From contig NZ_VFSU01000023.1 of NCBI RefSeq assembly GCF_006385875.1, positions 1-64,000 of the forward strand: 64,000 bases of DNA, given 5' to 3'. Below are positions 25,768 through 33,647 of the stretch, piece after piece (positions within the stretch are counted from its first letter, which is position 1; each line of letters opens with the position of its first letter). The translations under genes and the position numbers were made by a program. Below the pieces are notes generated by a model. The model saw only the letters and a list, made by a program, of their open reading frames with translations. It searched no databases and was not told the DNA's origin. This stretch comes from Sandaracinobacter neustonicus (lineage in GTDB: Bacteria > Pseudomonadota > Alphaproteobacteria > Sphingomonadales > Sphingomonadaceae).

Positions 25768-27389
25768 TTCGGCGCGGCTTGCCGCTTCAGGAAGATGCCC
25801 GGCGTGTCGCCCGTCACCTTGCCGTCGCGCAGCACCTCGCGGCCGTTCACCAGCACGGTGCGAATCCCGGCGGATGGCGCGGAGGGCTGCAGATAGGTGG
25901 ACCGCGCATTCACCGTGGCGGGATCGAAGATCACGATATCGGCCGCCTTGCCCGGCGCGATCCGCCCCCGGTCCACAAGGCCCAGATGATCGGCGGGCAG
26001 CGAGGTCATCCGGCGCACCGCTTCCTGCAACGGGAACAGGCCGACGTCGCGGCTGTAATGGCCCAGCACGCGGGTGAAGCTGCCCCATGAACGGGGGTGC
26101 GCCTTGCCCGCCGCCAGCACCTTTTGATCGGCATAGAAGCCGTCGCTGGCGATCATCACCCACGGGCGGCGCATCAGCGTCTGGATATCGGCTTCGTCCA
26201 CGCTGCCCAGCGTCAGCCGCAGATCCTGATGCTCAGTCGCCAGCCGGGCGAAGGTGTCGAACGGGCTGAGGCCCCATTCCTTCGCCAGAAGCTCAATGTT
26301 GCGATCCACCAGTTCGGGCGCATCCGGCGCGTCGACGATCCGCATGGAGCCGTAACCCACCGCCTTCACCCAGGAAAAGCCGCCGTTCACGCCCTGCTCG
26401 GTCGCGGTCTGCATCGCCGCGCGCGCCTTCGGATCGGCCAGCGCCGCCTTCAGCGCCGCCTGATCGGGGGCCTTGCCGCTGGGCAGCAGGAACAGTTCGC
26501 GGATATAGCGCACGGTCGCGCCATCGAACGGATATTGATCCGCCACCACCGCCACGCCGCGCGCCTGCGCCGCCTCCACCATGGCGATCACCTCGCCGAT
26601 CCGCCCCTTGTTCAGCAGCCCCACCGCCTTCAGATGCGCCAGCTTCACCGGCACGCCGGTCGCCTCGCCCAAGCGCACCGCCTCGGTTTCGCTTTCCAGC
26701 ATCTTGAAGCCGGGATCGCGGGTGTGGGTGTCGTAACTGCCGCCGAACGGCTTCACCGCGCGGGCGAGATCCTGCACCTCCGCCTCGCTCGCGAACATGC
26801 CGGGATCATACATCAGGCCTGTGGAGAGGCCGACGCAGCCCATCTGCATCCCCTCGCGCACCAGCGCCGCCATGCGTGCCACTTCATTGTCTGTCGCGGC
26901 CCGGCGCTGGCCCGGCATGACCTGTTCCCGGATGCCGTTGTGGCCGATGTAGCAGGCGTGATTCACCGCACTTCCCCGCCGCGCGGCCTCGGCATGGAAG
27001 GCGCGGATGGAAGCGGGGCTGCCCGCGCCGTCCGGCCCGGCGACGATGGTGGTCACACCCTGCGTCAAATCCTGCTCGTCCAGAAACGCCCCTGCCATGT
27101 TGCCGATCGATTCCGGCACATGGCTGTGCGGATCGATGAAGCCGGGCGCCACCGCATAGCCCGTCGCGTCGATGATCCGCTTCGCTTTCAGGCCGCGCGC
27201 GGAGGGAGCGACCGCCGTGATCCTGTCGCCGTCGATGGCGATGGCGGCGGGCTTCGGCGGTGCGCCGGTGCCATCCACAATCTGGCCACCCACGATCAGC
27301 AGATCATGCGTCTGCCCCGTGGTGCAGGCCGCCAGCAGACCGGCGAGAAGCGGAAGCGCACAGGTGCGAAAGAAATATGATGTTCGCAT
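25764..27389 (-). CDS. N-acyl-D-amino-acid deacylase (amidohydrolase superfamily), predicted lipoprotein
   Basis: This 541-residue D-aminoacylase-like enzyme would release an acyl group from N-acyl-D-amino acids. The lipobox LAAC (Cys22) predicts periplasmic membrane anchoring, which is less common for the family. The metal motif is FIDPHSH (85-90; His88, His90). A later IASDGFY holds the conserved Asp, and LGLVDRGRIAPGKAADIVIF is the usual C-terminal amidohydrolase signature. The start at 27389 is fixed by the signal sequence, yet a module B operator straddles this codon, which suggests a leaderless or very short 5' end. It is the first gene of an operon with the penicillin acylase. Confidence 0.9.
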   Translation of the reverse strand: MRTSYFFRTCALPLLAGLLAACTTGQTHDLLIVGGQIVDGTGAPPKPAAIAIDGDRITAVAPSARGLKAKRIIDATGYAVAPGFIDPHSHVPESIGNMAGAFLDEQDLTQGVTTIVAGPDGAGSPASIRAFHAEAARRGSAVNHACYIGHNGIREQVMPGQRRAATDNEVARMAALVREGMQMGCVGLSTGLMYDPGMFASEAEVQDLARAVKPFGGSYDTHTRDPGFKMLESETEAVRLGEATGVPVKLAHLKAVGLLNKGRIGEVIAMVEAAQARGVAVVADQYPFDGATVRYIRELFLLPSGKAPDQAALKAALADPKARAAMQTATEQGVNGGFSWVKAVGYGSMRIVDAPDAPELVDRNIELLAKEWGLSPFDTFARLATEHQDLRLTLGSVDEADIQTLMRRPWVMIASDGFYADQKVLAAGKAHPRSWGSFTRVLGHYSRDVGLFPLQEAVRRMTSLPADHLGLVDRGRIAPGKAADIVIFDPATVNARSTYLQPSAPSAGIRTVLVNGREVLRDGKVTGDTPGIFLKRQAAPK

Positions 27390-27397
27390 CAGTTTTT
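27373..27397. promoter_or_regulatory. TetR-type operator, module B site 6 (over the deacylase start codon)
   Basis: Core TGATGTTCGCATCA flanked by AAATA and GTTTT. The deacylase start codon lies inside it. It is nearly identical in layout to site 1 at 16744. Confidence 0.62.
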
Positions 27398-27524
27398 GTA
27401 TCGCGCGCAATCCCCACTGGCAAGAGCGACGAAAGTGGATCGCGTGCCCACAGGAACGGGCCACGAAAATTGGCGACTACGTCCCTTGCAAACCCGCCGG
27501 CCTTCACCACCACTCCTCTCCCCC

Positions 27525-27618
27525 GCTCAAGCTGAGCTTGTCGAAGCCCATGGAGCATGCCGCCCGGCTCAGCCGTTGCGCTTTCTCGTCCGGGGCTTCG
27601 ACAAGCTCAGCCTGAGCG
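27525..27618. repeat. Palindromic intergenic repeat, type 1 (copy 2)
   Basis: Same arms as copy 1 (GCTTCGACAAGCTCAGCC and its complement) with one mismatch in the left arm and a different loop. It lies between the deacylase and the OmpA-domain gene. Confidence 0.85.
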
Positions 27619-27666
27619 GCTGGAGGGCGGGCGCGATGCCTGCTTGCAAAGGATATAATCGCCCAC

Positions 27667-27699
27667 AAAAAAGGGCCGGACGCTCGCGCCTCCGGCCCC
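27667..27699 (-). terminator. Rho-independent terminator of the DUF937-OmpA gene
   Basis: Stem GGGCCGGA/TCCGGCCC (27673-27680 and 27691-27698). On the minus strand it is followed by six T. It lies 25 bp after the stop at 27724. Confidence 0.8.
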
Positions 27700-27723
27700 T
27701 CCTTGCGGTGACGAAACGGGAAA

Positions 27724-28791
27724 TTATTCCTTCACGGTCACTTCCACCCGCCGGGCAGCGGCATAGCTGTCAGACGTGTCGGTGGTCGCCGCGGGCTTGT
27801 CGAGGTCGATCTGGTCGGCCGCGAAACCCGCCGCGACAAGCGCCGCCTTCACTTGCTCGGCACGGCTCTTGGACAGCGCCGCATTGGCAGCCGCGTCGCC
27901 AGTCGGGTCGTTATAGCCCGAAACCGACAGCTTGGCGCCGGGGTGGCTGTCCACATAGCTTTTCACGGTGGCGGATGCGGGGGCCAGATCGTTGGTCACG
28001 TCGCTCTTGCCCACGTCGAAGAACACCACCAGCACCGGGCGGCCTTCGCGCTCTTCGGAAACGACTCCTGCCCCGGTCGGCACGGGGGCCGGTTCGACAA
28101 CAGGTGCGGTTTCCACCACGGCGGGCGTCACCGGGGCGGCGACCTCTTCCTTGTGGCCACGGCCGAACAGCCACCACAGCAGGCCCAGCAGCGCGAGGCC
28201 CAGCAGCAGCCACTTCCACCAGCCCGATGCGGCAGCGGCCGTTTCCACCGGGACGGCAGCCGGGGCAGCCGCCACAGGGCCGATCAGGTTGCGCAGCCCG
28301 GCGGGCAGCGCCGTTTCATAGCTGTCCTTCTCGGAAAGCAGCAGCTTGCCGAGCGAGGCGGGCGTGGGCGTCGCGCCCAGCACCTTGCCGATACCGCCCG
28401 CCAGAAGCGGCCCGGCCAGCGTCAGCAGCGATTGCACCGTGCCCGGCTTCAGCCCGAACAGGTTGGAGACAACGGACGACGCCGGGCCGATGTTCGACCC
28501 CAGCAGTTGAGAGGCCAGCCCGCCGATCCCGGCAGTCGAGGTGCCGCCGCTGAGCAGCGCGGCCGGGTTGTCCAGCGGGTTGCCACCAGACAGCGCGCCC
28601 GTCACCAGAGAGAGCAGACCCGACAAATCCGATCCGGACGCGGCCTTCCCGGCAAAGCTGCCCAACAGCAACGGCAGGATCGCGGACAATCCCTTGAAGC
28701 TGGCATCCGGGCTGTCGCCCAATGCCGCCCCCAGTGCGTCGCCCGTATTCGCAGGCAGGCTCGACAATATCGTCTCAACCAGATTTGCCAT
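27724..28791 (-). CDS. DUF937-OmpA fusion membrane protein
   Basis: This 355-residue protein has an N-terminal DUF937-like region (about 1-170; long Leu/Gly/Ser-rich amphipathic helices, LLLGSFAGKAASGSDLSGLL). A single membrane helix near residue 195 follows (WWKWLLLGLALLGLLWWLFG), then a Pro/Val-rich linker and a C-terminal OmpA-like peptidoglycan-binding domain (about 250-355; VVFFDVGKSDVTNDL and a YAAARRVEVTV end). It probably sits in the inner membrane with the OmpA domain in the periplasm. ATG 28791 has GGAG about 9 bp upstream; a longer frame to 28905 lacks such a site. Its role is unknown beyond cell-wall contact. Confidence 0.85.
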   Translation of the reverse strand: MANLVETILSSLPANTGDALGAALGDSPDASFKGLSAILPLLLGSFAGKAASGSDLSGLLSLVTGALSGGNPLDNPAALLSGGTSTAGIGGLASQLLGSNIGPASSVVSNLFGLKPGTVQSLLTLAGPLLAGGIGKVLGATPTPASLGKLLLSEKDSYETALPAGLRNLIGPVAAAPAAVPVETAAAASGWWKWLLLGLALLGLLWWLFGRGHKEEVAAPVTPAVVETAPVVEPAPVPTGAGVVSEEREGRPVLVVFFDVGKSDVTNDLAPASATVKSYVDSHPGAKLSVSGYNDPTGDAAANAALSKSRAEQVKAALVAAGFAADQIDLDKPAATTDTSDSYAAARRVEVTVKE

Positions 28792-29024
28792 GATGCTCGC
28801 TCCCATAGTTGAAGGCGGAACCTGAACCTGTCCGGCCTGACTGTCAAAGGCATGTTCTTCCTGGAGGTTGCCAAGTCGGGCTTGCATCAGCGCGTCCGCG
28901 ATCAATCGCCGCTTGGCGACGGCCGTGACTTGCCGCTATGCGCATGGCCCATGTGGAGGATGAGTTCGGCTGTCGCCGCTGCGGCGGTCGAATTCGCCCC
29001 GGAAATCAAGGTGCAGGCAGACGA

Positions 29025-30230
29025 ATGACACACAGCACGGACATTCTGATCGTCGGTGCCGGGCAGGCGGGGGCGCAGGCCGCCATCTCTCTCAGGCAAG
29101 AGGGCTTCACCGGCCACATCACCATGGTGGGAGAAGAAGCGGACCTGCCCTATGAGCGGCCGCCGCTGTCAAAGGACTACCTGTCTGGCGAGCGCCCGGC
29201 GGACCGGCTTCTGCTGCGCCCGCCCGCCTTCTGGGCCGAACGCGACGTCGAGATTCTCACCTCCACCACCATCGTCAGCGTCGAAGCCGGTATGGCGATC
29301 GCGGATGACGGCCGCCGCTTCGCTTTCGGCACGCTGATCTGGGCGGCGGGCGGCCATGCGCGCAAATTGTCCTGCGCGGGCGCGGAGCTGGGCGGGGTGC
29401 ACATGATCCGCACCCGCCGCGACGATGACGACCTCCGCGCAGACCTGCACAGCGCGCAGCGCATCGTCATCATCGGCGGCGGCTATGTGGGGCTGGAAAC
29501 CGCCGCCGTGCTTTCGAAACAGGGCAAGGACGTCACCGTGGTGGAAGCACAGCCACGCCTGCTGGCGCGGGTGGCCGGGCCTGCCGTGTCCGATTATTAC
29601 AAGGCCGCGCATGAAGCGCATGGCGTGACCATCCTGCTCAACACGCAGGTGGAAGGGCTGGAGGGTGCGCATCGGGTGAGCGGCGTGCGGCTGGCAGATG
29701 GCCGCCTGCTGCCCGCCGATCTCGTGATTGCGGGGATCGGGCTTGTCCCCTCCGTCGCGCCGCTGGGGCTGGATGCGGTGACGGTGGACAGCCACTGCCG
29801 CACCAGCCTGCCCCACATCTACGCCATCGGCGATTGCGCCGCCCATCCCAACCGCTATGCGCGGGGCAGCATCCGGCTGGAATCGGTGCAGAATGCGGTG
29901 GACATGGCGAAGGCCGCCGCCGCCCATATCGTGCACGGGGACAGCGCGAAGCCTTACGACGCCTGCCCGTGGTTCTGGTCCAACCAATATGATTTGAAGC
30001 TGCAGACGGTGGGGCTGTCGCTCGGCCATGACGAAACCGTGGTTCGCGGAGACCCGGCGGCAGGTGGCTGGTCCCTCGTCTATCTGAGGGCTGGCGCAGT
30101 GATCGCGCTCGACTGCATCAACGCGCCAAGGGATTATGTGCAGGGCAAGGCTCTGGTGGAGCGCGGCGCGCGGATATCGCCCGCGATGCTCGCCGACACG
30201 ACCACCCCGCTGAAACAGATGGAAGGATAA
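29025..30230 (+). CDS. FAD-dependent NAD(P)H reductase (ferredoxin/rubredoxin reductase type)
   Basis: This 401-residue pyridine-nucleotide-disulphide oxidoreductase-fold protein of the kind that feeds Rieske oxygenases or P450 ferredoxins has FAD motif IVGAGQAGAQAA (about 8-19) and YERPPLSKDYL typical of this subgroup. The NAD-binding motif is IIGGGYVGLETAA (about 148-160), followed by IYAIGDCA and a C-terminal reductase domain. ATG 29025 follows a weak ribosome-binding site. No ferredoxin, P450 or oxygenase gene is adjacent. The next gene starts 5 bp later and encodes a flavin enzyme, so the two are likely co-transcribed. Confidence 0.9.
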   Translation: MTHSTDILIVGAGQAGAQAAISLRQEGFTGHITMVGEEADLPYERPPLSKDYLSGERPADRLLLRPPAFWAERDVEILTSTTIVSVEAGMAIADDGRRFAFGTLIWAAGGHARKLSCAGAELGGVHMIRTRRDDDDLRADLHSAQRIVIIGGGYVGLETAAVLSKQGKDVTVVEAQPRLLARVAGPAVSDYYKAAHEAHGVTILLNTQVEGLEGAHRVSGVRLADGRLLPADLVIAGIGLVPSVAPLGLDAVTVDSHCRTSLPHIYAIGDCAAHPNRYARGSIRLESVQNAVDMAKAAAAHIVHGDSAKPYDACPWFWSNQYDLKLQTVGLSLGHDETVVRGDPAAGGWSLVYLRAGAVIALDCINAPRDYVQGKALVERGARISPAMLADTTTPLKQMEG

Positions 30231-30235
30231 GGCGA

Positions 30236-31204
30236 ATGAACCCGATCACCGCGAAGCTGAAGGCCCGCATGCAATTGCCGCTGATCGGCTCGCCTTTGTT
30301 CATCATTTCCAACCCCGATCTTGTGATCGCCCAGTGTAAGGCGGGTGTGATCGGCAGCTTCCCCAGCCTGAACGCCCGGCCGCTGCCCCAGTTCGAGGAG
30401 TGGCTGCAACGGCTTTCGGCGGAACTGGGCCCGGATGACGCGCCCTATGCGGTGAACCTGATCGTCCACAAGTCGACGGACCGGCTGATGGCCGATCTGG
30501 AACTGGTGGTGAAATATAAGGTGCCGGTGGTCATCACCTCGCTGGGCGCGCGGGAAGATGTGAACGCCGCCATCCACAGCTATGGCGGCGTGGTGCTGCA
30601 CGATGTGATCAACAACAAGTTCGCGAAAAAGGCGATCGAAAAGGGCGCGGACGGAATCATCGCCGTCGCCGCCGGTGCGGGGGGCCATGCCGGCACGCTC
30701 AGCCCCTTCGCGCTGATCGCGGAAATCCGCGAATGGTTCGATGGCCCGCTGGCGCTTTCGGGCGCGATGGGCACCGGCAACGCCATCCTTGCGGCCGAAG
30801 CGCTGGGGGCCGATTTCGGTTACATGGGCTCGGCCTTCATCGCCACCACGGAAGCCCGCGCGGACGAGCGCTACAAGCAGGCCATCGTCGACGGCACGGC
30901 GTCCGACATCGTCTATTCCGACCTGTTCACGGGCGTGTCGGGCAATTACCTTCGCCCCTCCATCGTCGCGGCCGGGATGGACCCGGACAATCTGCCCAAG
31001 GGCGATTACAGCACCATGAACTTCGGCTCCGGCGGCAACACCGATGCCAAGGCCTGGCGCGACATCTGGGGGTCCGGGCAAGGCATCGGCGCGATCAAGT
31101 CCGTGCTGCCCGCAGCCGAGCTGATCGCGCGGCTGAAGGGGGAATATGCCGCCGCCAGGGCACGCATCAGCGGGGGCGCGGCAGCGGCATTGGCGGCGGA
31201 GTAA
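30236..31204 (+). CDS. Nitronate monooxygenase family FMN enzyme (2-nitropropane dioxygenase-like)
   Basis: This 322-residue TIM-barrel flavoprotein has an FMN-binding AAGAGGHAG (about 145-153) and GADFGYMGSAF. Members oxidise alkyl nitronates or act as NADH:quinone or enoyl reductases, so the reaction is not certain. The product is cytoplasmic. It follows the FAD reductase by 5 bp and is followed 4 bp later by a small membrane protein gene, forming a three-gene run. In sphingomonads such genes often occur in acyl or aromatic degradation clusters. Confidence 0.88.
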   Translation: MNPITAKLKARMQLPLIGSPLFIISNPDLVIAQCKAGVIGSFPSLNARPLPQFEEWLQRLSAELGPDDAPYAVNLIVHKSTDRLMADLELVVKYKVPVVITSLGAREDVNAAIHSYGGVVLHDVINNKFAKKAIEKGADGIIAVAAGAGGHAGTLSPFALIAEIREWFDGPLALSGAMGTGNAILAAEALGADFGYMGSAFIATTEARADERYKQAIVDGTASDIVYSDLFTGVSGNYLRPSIVAAGMDPDNLPKGDYSTMNFGSGGNTDAKAWRDIWGSGQGIGAIKSVLPAAELIARLKGEYAAARARISGGAAAALAAE

Positions 31205-31208
31205 ACCG

Positions 31209-31631
31209 ATGGGCGGCGCCTTCGCCACGCGCCGCTGGCCCTATCTGATCCTCTCCGCGCTGGCCGGGCTGGCGATCATCATGGCGACCGAAGCGCTTGC
31301 GATACGCGCAATCCCGCTTGCAGACCATGTGGTCATCCAAACCACGCCTCTGGCCTATCTACTGTTGCTCGCCCCATTCCTGCTGGTCGGGCTTGGCTGC
31401 AGCCTGCATCGCGGCCTGCCGACTTTCAGATGGGCAGTGCCGGGCGCGATTGTCGCGACCGCCGCGCTGGCGTGGCTCTATTACGCGATGTTCGTGGAGT
31501 CGCTGCGAGCGCTCAATCAAGAGGCATGGACAGCCTCCGCCCTCTCCTCCGGCTTCCGCCTGATCTATGGTCTGGGCGTGGCGGCTGTGTATGCGCTGAT
31601 CGCCATCTTCCTGCGACGGAAAGCGCACTGA
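31209..31631 (+). CDS. Small integral membrane protein, unknown function
   Basis: The 140-residue protein has four likely membrane helices (about 10-30, 44-64, 72-94 and 112-134) and a basic C-terminus (FLRRKAH). I do not recognise a family. ATG 31209 is chosen because it follows the preceding stop by 4 bp, suggesting coupling to the nitronate monooxygenase-like gene; a longer frame overlapping that gene is less likely. Confidence 0.6.
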   Translation: MGGAFATRRWPYLILSALAGLAIIMATEALAIRAIPLADHVVIQTTPLAYLLLLAPFLLVGLGCSLHRGLPTFRWAVPGAIVATAALAWLYYAMFVESLRALNQEAWTASALSSGFRLIYGLGVAAVYALIAIFLRRKAH

Positions 31632-31683
31632 AGGATTGCTGGCCAGACTTGAACTGTGGCTAGCCTTCGGTTATACCCCTAGT

Positions 31684-31929
31684 ATGAAGACGGCCGTTTC
31701 CATCCCGGATGCCCTGTTTGACGAAGCTGATGGCCTCGCCGAGCGGATGCAGACCTCGCGCAGCGACCTGTATGCGCGCGCGCTGCGGCTGTATCTGGCG
31801 AGCCACGCACCTGATCAGGTTACCGAGGCTGCCAATGCCGCGATCGACAGCCTTGCGGAAGATGATCACGAATTGACGGAGATGGTCGCGCAACAGGGAT
31901 TGCAACGGTTGCGCCAAATCGAGTGGTAA
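31684..31929 (+). CDS. Type II antitoxin, ribbon-helix-helix (MazE-like)
   Basis: This 81-residue antitoxin has an N-terminal MKTAVSIPDALFDEADGLAE region, a ribbon-helix-helix DNA-binding start, then SRSDLYARALRLYLA typical of this group. The acidic C-terminal part would wrap the toxin. Its stop overlaps the toxin gene start, the usual layout for coupled synthesis. The pair likely represses its own promoter, which lies in the 50-bp gap upstream. Confidence 0.88.
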   Translation: MKTAVSIPDALFDEADGLAERMQTSRSDLYARALRLYLASHAPDQVTEAANAAIDSLAEDDHELTEMVAQQGLQRLRQIEW

Positions 31930-32279
31930 ATGGCTTGACCATCGCTCAGGGCGAAATCTGGTGGGTGGATCTCGGTGAACCGCAGGGCTCCGAACCCGGC
32001 TATCATCGGCCGGTGATCGTGTTGCAATGCGACGCGTTGAACGCCAGCCGGATCGCGACCTTACTCTGTGTGCCGCTGACATCGAATCTGAAATGGGCGA
32101 GCTTTCCCGGCAACGTGCTGCTGACGGCGCTGAACAGCGGGCTGGATCGGGATTGCGTGGCGATGGTGTCGCAGCCCGTCACGCTCGACAAACGCCGCCT
32201 CCAGCAACCCGCCGGACAGGTTGCGCGACGGCAATTGCTCGCCATTTTCGACGGGCTGGACCGGGTGCTCGGCCGCTGA
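31923..32279 (+). CDS. Type II toxin, MazF/PemK-family endoribonuclease
   Basis: This 118-residue toxin of the MazF fold cleaves RNA at short sequences. It has GEIWWVDLGEPQGSEPGYHRP at about 10-30 (the conserved beta-strand and RP motif), PLTSNL near 70, and DRDCVAMVSQPVTLDKRRL, the usual second core motif. The start is probably GTG 31923, overlapping the antitoxin stop by 7 bp; TTG 31935 is an alternative. Confidence 0.9.
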   Translation: MVNGLTIAQGEIWWVDLGEPQGSEPGYHRPVIVLQCDALNASRIATLLCVPLTSNLKWASFPGNVLLTALNSGLDRDCVAMVSQPVTLDKRRLQQPAGQVARRQLLAIFDGLDRVLGR

Positions 32280-32298
32280 GCCGCCTGACCCACTGCGG

Positions 32299-32652
32299 CT
32301 AGAGGATCAACGCCCCCACCAGCCGTTCCTCGGCTGCCAGCACGTTGAAGGTGCGCGCGGCAGAGGCGCTGTCCATCGGCTCCACCCGCCATCCGCGGGG
32401 GCGCAGGGCTTCGGTGAAGGCCATGGGCGGGCGGCGCAGTGTGTCGCCGGTGCCCAGCAGCAGCAGCTCCACGCCCTCCAGTTCGGGCAGTTGCACGCTC
32501 TCAAGCGCCGCGAAGTCCAGCCGGGGCAGCGTGCCCGCGAACGCCTGCGTCAACAACAGCGCCGGGCGATACAGCCGCCCGGCAACCACCCAGCCATCGG
32601 CCGTCCGCCCCTCGATCCGCGAGGGCGAGGGGCGCATCCGCATCCCGCTCAT
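32299..32652 (-). CDS. Mth938-like (DUF498/NDUFAF3 family) protein
   Basis: This 117-residue protein has the small Mth938-like fold, seen in GVELLLLGTGDTLRRPP (about 60-76) and the final AARTFNVLAAEERLVGALIL segment. In eukaryotes the family member NDUFAF3 helps assemble respiratory complex I; the bacterial role is unclear. Placement right after secF (10-bp gap) is conserved in many alphaproteobacteria, and it is likely the last gene of the yajC-secD-secF operon. Confidence 0.88.
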   Translation of the reverse strand: MSGMRMRPSPSRIEGRTADGWVVAGRLYRPALLLTQAFAGTLPRLDFAALESVQLPELEGVELLLLGTGDTLRRPPMAFTEALRPRGWRVEPMDSASAARTFNVLAAEERLVGALIL

Positions 32653-32662
32653 GTGGCGGCGC

Positions 32663-33637
32663 TCAGACCTGTCCGCGCTCGGTGGCTTTCTTCGCCTTCA
32701 GCCGGTCTTCCGCGCTCGCTTCGCTGGCGATGAAGCTGTCGGGCGTGACGCCCAGCCACAGCAGCAGCGGGGCGGAGACGAAGATCGACGAGAAGGTACC
32801 GATCACGATCCCCAGCAGCATCGCCACCGAGAAGCCGAACAGCACCGAACCGCCCAGCAGCACCAGCGTGCCCAGCGCGATGATCATCGACAAAGAGGTG
32901 ACGATGGTGCGCGACAGCGTCTCGTTGATTGACAGGTTCAGAATCTCGGCCATGTCCATCTTGCGGTATTTGCGCAGATTTTCCCGGATCCGGTCATACA
33001 CCACCACCGTGTCGTTCAGCGAATAGCCGATGATCGTCAGCAGTGCCGCCACCGTGTTCAGATCGAATTCCAGCTGCGTCAGCGCGAAGAAGCCCATCGT
33101 CAGCGCCACGTCGTGCACCAGCGCGAACAACGCGCCCACGCCGAACTGCCATTCGAAGCGGAACCAGATGTAGATCGAAATGCCGATCATCGCCAGCAGC
33201 ATGGCCAGCGCACCATCACGGATCAACTCGTTGGAAACCTTGCCGGAAACGGTTTCCACCCGGCGGAATTCCACATCCGGGTTGCTCGCCTCGATCTTGC
33301 CCTGCACCTGCTTCACCACCGCCTGCACGGCAGCATCGTCACCTTCGGGCAGCGGCAGGCGGATGGCCACCGTGCGCGGATCGCCGAAGGTCTGCAGATT
33401 GCCGTCCCCGGCCCCGGCTTCGTTCACTGTCGCGCGCAGGTCATCCAGTTCCACCGGCTTGTCGAAGCGGGCTTCGATCATGAGCCCGCCCGCGAAATCC
33501 ACCCCGAAGTTCAGGCCGCGAATGGCGACCAGCGCGATGGAGGCCGCGATCAGCGCAATGGAGAACCAGATGGCGACGTTGCGCCATTTCAGGAACGGGA
33601 TGTTCGTGTCGTCGGGAACAAGTTTCAGAAGTCGCAT
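32663..33637 (-). CDS. secF: Protein translocase subunit SecF
   Basis: This 324-residue inner-membrane SecF uses the proton gradient with SecD to pull secreted proteins through SecYEG. The first helix is near 17-37, followed by the LNFGVDFAGG motif (about 42-51) and a periplasmic domain. Five further helices follow, with GYSLNDTVVVYDRIREN, the signature of helix 4-5. ATG 33637 is preceded by AAGGA at about 8 bp; a GTG one codon upstream is possible. It begins 10 bp after secD. Confidence 0.96.
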   Translation of the reverse strand: MRLLKLVPDDTNIPFLKWRNVAIWFSIALIAASIALVAIRGLNFGVDFAGGLMIEARFDKPVELDDLRATVNEAGAGDGNLQTFGDPRTVAIRLPLPEGDDAAVQAVVKQVQGKIEASNPDVEFRRVETVSGKVSNELIRDGALAMLLAMIGISIYIWFRFEWQFGVGALFALVHDVALTMGFFALTQLEFDLNTVAALLTIIGYSLNDTVVVYDRIRENLRKYRKMDMAEILNLSINETLSRTIVTSLSMIIALGTLVLLGGSVLFGFSVAMLLGIVIGTFSSIFVSAPLLLWLGVTPDSFIASEASAEDRLKAKKATERGQV

Positions 33638-33647
33638 CACTTATTCC

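Noticed and set aside
23768-26163. A 930-codon acylase with a 132-residue N-terminal extension
   Set aside because: The extension is a shadow of the deacylase gene. The membrane anchor and ATGA overlap place the start at 25767.
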